Assembly: GCA_041495845.1 (NCBI GenBank)
Contig: JBGQDM010000044.1
Coordinates: 1 to 24,156, forward strand
DNA from: JBGQDM01 sp041495845
GTDB taxonomy: Bacteria > Acidobacteriota > Terriglobia > Terriglobales > Acidobacteriaceae
DNA: 24,156 nucleotides
Direction: 5' to 3'
In this document: positions 17,253-22,709 of the stretch, one piece after another
How the letters are laid out: each line of letters starts with the position of its first letter
How positions within the stretch are numbered: position 1 is the stretch's first letter
The notes under the pieces: generated by a model
What the model saw: the letters and a program-made list of their open reading frames with translations, nothing else
Told to the model about the DNA's origin: nothing
The model's database searches: none
Made by a program: the position numbers and the translations under genes

Positions 17253-17978
17253 TTAGCGCGGCTTGACGGCGCGCACCACCACCAGCGGCGGGAAGGCGTT
17301 CCAGAAAAACTTGCGCGTGCGTTGGACCTCAAGGCCGACAGACCGGAACACCCCGGCATAGTCGCCCGTCCTGATGAAGTCGGAAATGACCGCAACGCCT
17401 CCGGGTTTCAGCACGCGAACGATTTCGCGGCACGCCCGGTCGCGCCCTTCCCGGGTCGGAATGTTGTGCAGGCAGAGGTTCGACAGCACGACCTCGAAGG
17501 TGGCATCGGAAAATTTCATGGTGCTGGCGTCCTCGTTGCGAATCTCGACGCGGTCGCGTACGCCTTCCAGTTCGGCATTGCGCAGCGTGTTCTCCACCCG
17601 GTTGTCCGACAGGTCCTGGGCGTTCCAGATGTCAATGCCAAACGATTTTCCGGTGGTGAGCTTCTTGGCGGCGCCGATCATGAGCAGGCCACGCCCCGTG
17701 CCCACGTCCAACACGGTTTCGTCGCCCCGCCACGTCACCAGCGAAAGCATGCGGTCGCGATGGGCAAACTTCCCTGATTTCACGTAGATGAACATCAGAA
17801 AGCCCTCGATGATGCAAAACACGCCGGTGGCCCAAAACATGGGGCGAAGCCCGAAGATGACCGGTCCCACGCGGACCGTAGGCAGGAAGTATCCGAGCGG
17901 AAGCAGCGCGACCCCGATTACGAAAAGGTTGCGCAGAACACCGGGAGCGTCGATGCCGTAGTCGGGCTTGCTGTTCAT
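17253..17978 (-). CDS. Membrane-anchored class I SAM-dependent methyltransferase
   Basis: A 241-residue protein. Two hydrophobic segments at about residues 14-33 and 38-66 precede a soluble Rossmann-type methyltransferase domain: motif I VLDVGTGRG (89-97), then a GIDIW acidic loop, RNEDASTMKFSDATFEVVLSNLCLHNI (motif II/III area) and REIVRVLKPGGVAVISDF (motif IV-V). It should use S-adenosylmethionine at the cytoplasmic face of the inner membrane. The substrate (lipid, quinone or small molecule) is not evident. The fusion of two membrane helices to the domain is less common. The start is the ATG at 17978 with only a weak ribosome binding site. It lies 48 bases downstream of the DNA glycosylase gene on the same strand. 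Confidence 0.85.
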   Translation of the reverse strand: MNSKPDYGIDAPGVLRNLFVIGVALLPLGYFLPTVRVGPVIFGLRPMFWATGVFCIIEGFLMFIYVKSGKFAHRDRMLSLVTWRGDETVLDVGTGRGLLMIGAAKKLTTGKSFGIDIWNAQDLSDNRVENTLRNAELEGVRDRVEIRNEDASTMKFSDATFEVVLSNLCLHNIPTREGRDRACREIVRVLKPGGVAVISDFIRTGDYAGVFRSVGLEVQRTRKFFWNAFPPLVVVRAVKPR

Positions 17979-18026
17979 GGCGCACCATTGTGCATTCCGG
18001 CTGGCCGCGGGGCAAGTCAGAGAGTC

Positions 18027-18662
18027 CTAGCCAGAAACAAAAGGATTGCCGGCCATGAAATAACGCAACTTCTTCCCCGCAGCCTTGCTGATGCCAATGC
18101 GCGGCGTAATCAGAACACGGCCAGCGCGGGGGCCGGCATCCGCGATCTGTAAGTCGGATTCCGGCGAAGTCAGGTCCTTGCCGTTGTCCTGCGCCCGCGT
18201 GATGCCAAAGGCTTGGGTGAGCCGGCCCGGCCCGCTGGTCAGCAGCGGCCAGCGCTTCTCCGCCAGCGTGGATGGCAGATTCCGGTTCGCCAGCATTTCC
18301 GCCATTCCCGCGAGCGGCTCCAGCGCTCGCACCAGGACGCAACCGGCTTCGCCATCCGGCAAACAGGAAACATTGAAGCAGTGGTACCGTCCGTAGATAA
18401 AGTAGACATAGGCCCGCCCGGGTGGACCGAAGAGCACGGCGTTGCGCGCGGTGCGGCCGCTGGCTGCGTGGGCAGCGGGGTCGTTTTTCCCTAGGTAAGC
18501 CTCCACTTCCACAATGCGGGCGCAGAGCCAGCCTCGCCGCTGAAAGCGGATCAGCAGTCTTCCTAATAACTCCCGCGCTACGCGCCGCGGGTCGCGGGCA
18601 AAAAATGCGTGCGGCAACTGGTGAACGAAAGGTGGTTGTACAACCCGCTGCGCTTGAGGCAT
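18027..18662 (-). CDS. DNA-3-methyladenine glycosylase (AAG/MPG family)
   Basis: A 211-residue member of the AAG/MPG family, which flips out and excises alkylated purines (3-methyladenine, hypoxanthine) in base excision repair. The catalytic region RIVEVEAYLGKNDPAAHA holds the general-base Glu54 (second Glu, by analogy with human AAG Glu125). It is followed by RNAVLFGPPGRAYVYFIYGRYHCFNVSC, which contains the aromatic base-stacking and intercalating residues, and by the conserved GPGRLTQAFGI. The ATG at 18662 gives the normal family length. The frame is also open to a GTG at 18701, adding 13 residues without a better ribosome binding site. It diverges from the glycine-zipper gene at 18731. Confidence 0.9.
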   Translation of the reverse strand: MPQAQRVVQPPFVHQLPHAFFARDPRRVARELLGRLLIRFQRRGWLCARIVEVEAYLGKNDPAAHAASGRTARNAVLFGPPGRAYVYFIYGRYHCFNVSCLPDGEAGCVLVRALEPLAGMAEMLANRNLPSTLAEKRWPLLTSGPGRLTQAFGITRAQDNGKDLTSPESDLQIADAGPRAGRVLITPRIGISKAAGKKLRYFMAGNPFVSG

Positions 18663-18730
18663 GCTGGAACTATCGTCTCGCACAAAAAGCTGGCGCGCCA
18701 CGAAATTTGAACTTCGTAGAGGAGGACCTC

Positions 18731-19282
18731 ATGTTGGGACGCTCAATAAGAATTGTGCTGGTGGTCTTGATGTTGGCAGTGACCGCGGTGGCGCAGACCA
18801 TTCCGGCGGGAACAAAGATTACGGTGCGCACGGGTTCGGAGATCAGTTCCGGCACGGCCCACGTAGGGGATGCGTTCGAAGGTACGCTGGCGCGCGATCT
18901 GGTGGTCAAGGGCGCCACGCTGGCCAAGAGTGGCTCCACCGTGCATGGAAAGGTGACTGCGGCGAAATCCAGCGGTCGTTTGCACGCTCCCGGGCAACTA
19001 AGTTTGCGTTTGACGTCGGTGGTGGCGGGCGGCAAGCGGGTCACCGTGCGTACCAGCTCCTATCGCACCGAGGGGAAGAGCCATACCAAGAGCAATGCCA
19101 CCAAGATCGGCGGCGGAGCAGTGGCTGGAACGATCATTGGCGCGCTTGTGGGCGGTGGAAAGGGTGCAGCGATTGGTGCGGCCGCAGGCGGTGCGGCGGG
19201 CACAGGCGTAGCGGCAGCCACCGGAAAACAGGAAGCCGTGGTGCACGCCGAGAGCGTGATCACGTTTACTACAATCCAGTAG
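18731..19282 (+). CDS. Exported glycine-zipper protein, unknown function
   Basis: A 183-residue protein with a perfect ribosome binding site (GGAGG five bases before the ATG). An N-terminal signal peptide (about 1-22, ending AVAQ) precedes a beta-rich domain (about 23-120: IPAGTKITVRTGSEISSGTAHVGDAFEGTLARDLVVKGATLAKSGSTVHGKV) that resembles envelope-associated beta-sandwich modules. A glycine-zipper segment (about 127-165: GGGAVAGTIIGALVGGGKGAAIGAAAGGAAGTG) follows, typical of outer-membrane-associated 17 kDa/YMGG-like proteins. It is likely periplasmic or envelope-bound. The longer frame from 18422 is rejected because it runs antisense through the glycosylase gene. It ends 12 bases from the convergent Bcp gene. 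Confidence 0.8.
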   Translation: MLGRSIRIVLVVLMLAVTAVAQTIPAGTKITVRTGSEISSGTAHVGDAFEGTLARDLVVKGATLAKSGSTVHGKVTAAKSSGRLHAPGQLSLRLTSVVAGGKRVTVRTSSYRTEGKSHTKSNATKIGGGAVAGTIIGALVGGGKGAAIGAAAGGAAGTGVAAATGKQEAVVHAESVITFTTIQ

Positions 19283-19294
19283 CGGCAGCCCGGG

Positions 19295-19753
19295 CTACGC
19301 CTGCTTCAGGTACGCCAGGACTTCCAGGGCATGGCCTTCAGCCTTCACTTTGTCGAAGATGTGCTGAATGCGGCCGTCGGGTCCGATGACGAACGTGGTG
19401 CGGGCGATGCCCATCACTTTCTTCCCGTACATATTCTTCTCTTTGATCACGCCGAAAGCGTTGCAGGCTTTCTTGTCGGGATCGCAGAGCAGGGTGTAGG
19501 GCAAGTCGTATTTGTCCTGAAATTTCTTCTGCCGATTTACGGGATCGGCGGAGATGCCGAGAACGATGGCGCCGGTGGCTTGGATTTTCTTGTATGCGTC
19601 GCGGAACCCGCACGCTTCAAGGGTTCAACCGGGGGTGTCCGCTTTGGGGAAAAAGAAGAGAATGACGGTCTTGCCGGCGAAGTCCTTGAGCACAACCTTG
19701 CGGCTGTCCTGGTCCTCTAAAGAGAAGGCGGGAGCTTTATCATTGACTTGCAT
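19295..19753 (-). CDS. bcp: Bcp-type peroxiredoxin with in-frame TGA at the peroxidatic cysteine (predicted selenoprotein)
   Basis: Read through one in-frame TGA at 19627-19625, this is a complete 152-residue Bcp (thioredoxin-dependent thiol peroxidase): MQVNDKAPAFSLEDQ..., then ILFFFPKADTPG-[TGA]-TLEACGFRDAYKKI, then a full C-terminal half to TAG at 19295. Codon 43 (TGA) is exactly the peroxidatic Cys of the TPGCT motif, and the resolving Cys48 five residues on is present, as in E. coli BCP (Cys45/Cys50). It should reduce hydroperoxides in the cytoplasm, with selenocysteine raising reactivity. A SECIS-like hairpin follows (19596-19615). The ATG at 19753 has GAGG ten bases upstream. Its start overlaps that of the divergent 19752 gene. 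The alternative is a recent nonsense mutation or base-call error, which neither the hairpin nor the intact downstream frame favours. Confidence 0.88.
19596..19615 (-). promoter_or_regulatory. Bacterial SECIS-like hairpin for selenocysteine insertion in bcp
   Basis: In the mRNA (minus strand), nine bases after the UGA, GCGT (19615-19612) and GCGG (19611-19608) pair with CCGC (19604-19601) and ACGC (19599-19596). One G is bulged (19600), and the apical loop is GUU (19607-19605). The loop begins 17 bases after the UGA, inside the 16-37 base range known for bacterial SECIS elements, and its first base is G, as the rule requires. It should recruit SelB with Sec-tRNA(Sec). Pairing is by eye. Confidence 0.7.
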
Positions 19754-20912
19754 GGCGATGAGAACCTCGGGAAGTTTATATCGCATCGCAGGGTGGGCCG
19801 TCATCCTGGTGGCGACAGCGGCCTTGGTGCCGGGGCAGATTGCGCGGCGGTCGCAGGCCAGTAAGGGGCCGCGGGCCGTCGCCCTGATTGAAGTGCTGGC
19901 CAACGGGAAGGCGCGGCTGCGGCCCGTTTGCATCATGGTCGCCGGGCGTTTTTTCGACGCTGCCGCTTACAAGGCGACGCCCGTGCCCATGTCGCTGGAT
20001 GCGGGCACGGTCTACGAAGCCACGAAGGGCGGCGAGTCTGCCGGGCTATTCACGGTGAGCGGGGCGCGGCAGGCGAATCGCGCGTGGATCGGCGAGGGCA
20101 AGTTCCTGCTCGGGACGCCGGAAGAGCGGGAACGAAAGCCAGCGGCAGTGTCGAAGAAGCCGAAAGAGGATGCAGACGCACCGCCGGTGCTGCGGCGTCC
20201 CGGAAGTCAGAAGAGCGCCCCGGCAGCAGCGCCGGAGCCCAAGTCTGCGCCGGAAGCGAAGCCTGGGGCGGAGAGCAAGCCTGCGCCTGCACCCGCAGTT
20301 GAGGATCCGGACCGCCCCATCCTACGGCGGGGCAAGGCCAGCAGCGTCGGTGACCGCCTCGACGACAAAGAACTGGCGACGACGGGAATCTACAAAGCGC
20401 GCTATGTGGCTGTGTCGGACGCGGGCGGACCGGATTTCCGTCCGTTCAGTTACACCTGGAGCCCGCAAGAAGAGCAGGGTTATCGAAAAACAATGTTGGC
20501 CGACGCAACCCAGGCGGTGCGGGCCAAGGAGACAGCTTCCGCGGTGAGCAGGCCCAAGCCGGGCAAAGCCGCACCCATCGATTTCAAAGACGTCACGCTG
20601 CAAGTCTTTGATGTGGCTTCGAACAACTCACCGGTGCTGGTGTTGACGGCCAGTACGGCATCCGGGACGCACGTGACCGCGGTGGAGCGGGTGGATTTGT
20701 ACGGCGAGCTGCAGAAAATGAAAGTGGAGGCAACCGATGAGCGCCGGCTGGACGTGTCGCCGCGCCTGGAGTTGGTTGATGTGGTGGATGCGGACGGCGA
20801 TGGCGTGGCGGAACTGATGTTCCAGGAATTCACTGACCATGAGCAGGGCATCGTCATCTACCGTGTGGGGCCGGACCAACTGCTGACGGTGTATGACAGT
20901 TTGAGGCAATAG
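19752..20912 (+). CDS. Exported protein with Pro/Ala-rich linker, unknown function
   Basis: A 386-residue protein. The N-terminus (MAMRTSGSLYRIAGWAVILVATAALVPGQ) is a signal peptide or anchor. A short conserved-looking domain (about 40-125: VALIEVLANGKARLRPVCIMVAGRFFDAAAYKATPVPMSLDAGTVYEATKGGESAGLFTV) is followed by a Pro/Ala/Lys linker (about 130-190). A C-terminal beta-rich domain ends in VVDADGDGVAELMFQEFTDHEQGIVIYRVGPDQLLTVYDS, where DADGDG is like an FG-GAP/EF-hand-type calcium loop. I do not recognise a named family. Either ATG (19752 or 19758) could start it, and neither has a Shine-Dalgarno sequence. The 19752 ATG shares CATG with the divergent bcp start, so its promoter must lie within bcp. 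The longer frame from 19554 runs antisense to bcp and is rejected. Confidence 0.75.
   Translation: MAMRTSGSLYRIAGWAVILVATAALVPGQIARRSQASKGPRAVALIEVLANGKARLRPVCIMVAGRFFDAAAYKATPVPMSLDAGTVYEATKGGESAGLFTVSGARQANRAWIGEGKFLLGTPEERERKPAAVSKKPKEDADAPPVLRRPGSQKSAPAAAPEPKSAPEAKPGAESKPAPAPAVEDPDRPILRRGKASSVGDRLDDKELATTGIYKARYVAVSDAGGPDFRPFSYTWSPQEEQGYRKTMLADATQAVRAKETASAVSRPKPGKAAPIDFKDVTLQVFDVASNNSPVLVLTASTASGTHVTAVERVDLYGELQKMKVEATDERRLDVSPRLELVDVVDADGDGVAELMFQEFTDHEQGIVIYRVGPDQLLTVYDSLRQ
19775..19780 (-). promoter_or_regulatory. Candidate -10 element for bcp
   Basis: TATAAA on the minus strand lies 21 bases before the bcp ATG, leaving a short leader that holds GAGG. No good -35 is visible. The element lies inside the coding region of the divergent 19752 gene. 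Confidence 0.4.
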
Positions 20913-20947
20913 CAGGCGTAGCCGCCACGCCGTCTTGACCGAACCGT

Positions 20948-20953
20948 TACAAT
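20948..20953 (+). promoter_or_regulatory. Candidate -10 element of the metallo-beta-lactamase-fold gene
   Basis: TACAAT lies 31 bases before the ATG at 20985. A TTGACC occurs just upstream (20935-20940) but at the wrong distance to be its -35, so only the -10 is claimed. Confidence 0.3.
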
Positions 20954-20984
20954 TTCCAGAACAAATTTGGTGGCGAGGGATTTC

Positions 20985-21932
20985 ATGCACAAGAAACTGG
21001 CGATGATGGCGGGGTTGCTGTGGTTGGGATGCGGGCTGGCAGCGGCCCAGGGAGAAGATTTCAGCAAGACGCAACTGCGGGTCACCAAAGTATCGGGGAC
21101 CGTCTACATGCTCGATGCCGTGCCGCCGGGAGACGCAGGCGGCAATATTGGCGCCTCCGTGGGCGAGGACGGCATCGTGATCGTGGACGACCAGTACGCG
21201 CCGCTGGCAGAAAAGATTCGCGCTGCGCTCAAAGGCGTGACCGACAAACCGGTGCGCTTTGTCATCAACACCCACTATCACGGCGACCACACCGGAGGGA
21301 ATGCGCTCTTCCAGAAAGACTCACCCATCATTGCGCAGGAGAATGTGCGCAAACGACTGGAACAGGGCGGGACAGCGGGCGTGGGTCCCGCCATGAACTT
21401 TGAGCACAAGCCGGCGGAAAAAGCGGCGTTGCCCATCATCACCTTTGAACACGATGTGACCGTGCATCTGAACGGCGAGGACATCCGCGCCCTCCATTTT
21501 CCCGCAGGCCACACCGACGGAGATTCCATCATCTTTTTTCCCAAGTCGAACGTCGTGCACATGGGCGACGACTTTGTCACTTACGGTTTCCCATTCATTG
21601 ACGTGATGAGCGGCGGTTCCATCGACGGCATGATTGACGGAGTGGAAAAGGCGCTGGCGCAGTTGCCGCCAGACGTGAAGGTGATTCCTGGCCACGGACC
21701 GGTTTCGACTCCGGAGGACGTGCGGGTCTACGTGAAGATGCTGAAAGACACGCGGGCGGTAGTGGAGAAAGCGCTCGCCCAGGGGAAAACAGCCGAGCAG
21801 ATGAAACAGGACAAGATTCTCGACCCCTGGAAGAAGTATTCGGGCAGCTTCATTTCTACCGACGCGTTTATCGACACGCTGTACAACTCGCTGACCGGGA
21901 GCAAGGACCAGAAATTCATCAAACACAACTAG
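20985..21932 (+). CDS. Exported metallo-beta-lactamase-fold hydrolase
   Basis: A 315-residue protein with a signal peptide (about 1-22, ending LAAAQ), preceded by GAGGGA four bases before the ATG. The full dinuclear metal site of the fold is present: His97, His99, Asp101 and His102 (NTHYHGDHTGGN), His176 (FPAGHTDGD), Asp195 (HMGDDF) and His237 (IPGHGPV). This keeps the HxHxDH pattern of the wider family and the SoxH/quinoprotein-relay-like group seen as exported hydrolases, and it need not be an antibiotic resistance enzyme; the substrate is unknown. The last about 60 residues (MLKDTRAVVEKALAQGKTAEQMKQ...) form a helical tail typical of this subgroup. In-frame codons at 20967 add six residues but lie before the ribosome binding site. 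A strong terminator follows. Confidence 0.88.
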   Translation: MHKKLAMMAGLLWLGCGLAAAQGEDFSKTQLRVTKVSGTVYMLDAVPPGDAGGNIGASVGEDGIVIVDDQYAPLAEKIRAALKGVTDKPVRFVINTHYHGDHTGGNALFQKDSPIIAQENVRKRLEQGGTAGVGPAMNFEHKPAEKAALPIITFEHDVTVHLNGEDIRALHFPAGHTDGDSIIFFPKSNVVHMGDDFVTYGFPFIDVMSGGSIDGMIDGVEKALAQLPPDVKVIPGHGPVSTPEDVRVYVKMLKDTRAVVEKALAQGKTAEQMKQDKILDPWKKYSGSFISTDAFIDTLYNSLTGSKDQKFIKHN

Positions 21933-21959
21933 CCGGCAGCGTGAATGGCGAAGTCTCGC

Positions 21960-21995
21960 GGGGAGCTTGGGTGGACCAGGCTCCCCTTATTTATT
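21960..21995 (+). terminator. Rho-independent terminator after the metallo-beta-lactamase-fold gene
   Basis: Positions 21960-21970 pair with 21976-21986 (an 11-base stem with a single T-G wobble; ends GGGGAGC and GCTCCCC) around the loop GTGGA. The T-rich tail TTATTTATT follows. It terminates plus-strand transcription 28 bases after the stop codon. It sits just before the convergent gene's stop at 21987 and lacks a T-tail in the other direction. Confidence 0.85.
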
Positions 21996-22607
21996 GCTGA
22001 CCACGAGTTCGCCGTTTTCCACTTTGATACCGCCGATGTAGTCGGGAAGTTTCAGGCGATCATGCTGTTCGGCGAGTTTTTTCTGCAGCGGCCCGTTGAC
22101 CAGAGCGACCGGGACGTTGAGGTCGCCCACCTTGAATTCGGTTGGCTCAAATGTGGCGTATCCATCTTTGGCGCCGATGTGGCCGGAGACCGTGACCCAC
22201 ACCTGTTTGCCCGCAACTTCGGTGAGGAACTGACCGTGGACGAGGTCGCCGTCAAAGTTGACGTTGTAGTCCTTGATGTTAGGCGTTTCCGTGCCGCCGA
22301 TGGTGGTGGCGGCGCTAGGCAGCACACCCGCCGCTTCCGCGATCGCCGCGGTGACTTCGCCGGAAGTCAGGTGGACTTCCGCGGGTGCCGCAACCGCCGC
22401 CGGTGTGCCAGCTTCGCCCGCCGACGGCTTCGGTTGCTCGCTGGACTGCACCAACTGGCCAAGCTTTTCCTGAAAGGCCCGCGCGTTGGCGGCAGTCGCG
22501 ACCGGAGACTGTGGCGGTGCGATCGGCTGGGGGCGCTTGAGCACCAGGACCAGTGCGATCACGGCGACAGCCAGCGTAGTGAAGCTGATGATGCGGTCGA
22601 GTTTCAT
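21987..22607 (-). CDS. Signal-anchored protein, unknown function
   Basis: A 206-residue protein from an ATG at 22607, with AGGGCA about eight bases upstream. A single hydrophobic segment at about residues 9-24 (FTTLAVAVIALVLVLK) anchors it or serves as an uncleaved signal. A Pro/Ala-rich stretch (about 25-78) leads to a mostly beta C-terminal domain (HLTSGEVTAAIAEA...YNVNFDGDLVHGQFLTEVAGKQVWVTVSGHIGAKDGYATFEPTEFKVGDLNVPVALV...LKLPDYIGGIKVENGELVV). The LTxxEV opening, the VxG...DG...VGxLxVP order and the ending LPDYIxxIKVxNGELVV recall YpmS/DUF2140-like extracytoplasmic domains, but this is a resemblance only. It lies about 100 bases after gatB on the same strand. Confidence 0.75.
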   Translation of the reverse strand: MKLDRIISFTTLAVAVIALVLVLKRPQPIAPPQSPVATAANARAFQEKLGQLVQSSEQPKPSAGEAGTPAAVAAPAEVHLTSGEVTAAIAEAAGVLPSAATTIGGTETPNIKDYNVNFDGDLVHGQFLTEVAGKQVWVTVSGHIGAKDGYATFEPTEFKVGDLNVPVALVNGPLQKKLAEQHDRLKLPDYIGGIKVENGELVVSNK

Positions 22608-22709
22608 GCCGAATGCCCTGTAGGCGGGAGCTACATCATGGTAGCGGGATTGGGGGAGTTTCTCGACGTGACCGTAGTATCAGTCGGTGGTAACTGCCAG
22701 CTCGCGACG

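Noticed and set aside
19604..19626. Alternative hairpin GAACCC/GGGTTC beginning inside the TGA as the SECIS
   Set aside because: It pairs the UGA itself and has an 11-base loop starting only about 4 bases after the UGA, outside the known distance range; the GCGTGCGG hairpin fits better.
19331..19720. 129-codon plus-strand frame antisense to bcp
   Set aside because: It reads antisense through conserved peroxiredoxin codons and has no ribosome binding site or family.
19295..19753. bcp as a plain pseudogene
   Set aside because: One stop only, exactly at the catalytic residue, with a SECIS-like hairpin and no other damage; selenoprotein is the simpler reading, although the genome's Sec machinery is not visible here.
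20985..21932. Antibiotic-resistance metallo-beta-lactamase
   Set aside because: The fold and metal site are shared by many hydrolases; the helical tail and the overall sequence fit the SoxH/quinoprotein-relay-like group and nothing points to beta-lactams.
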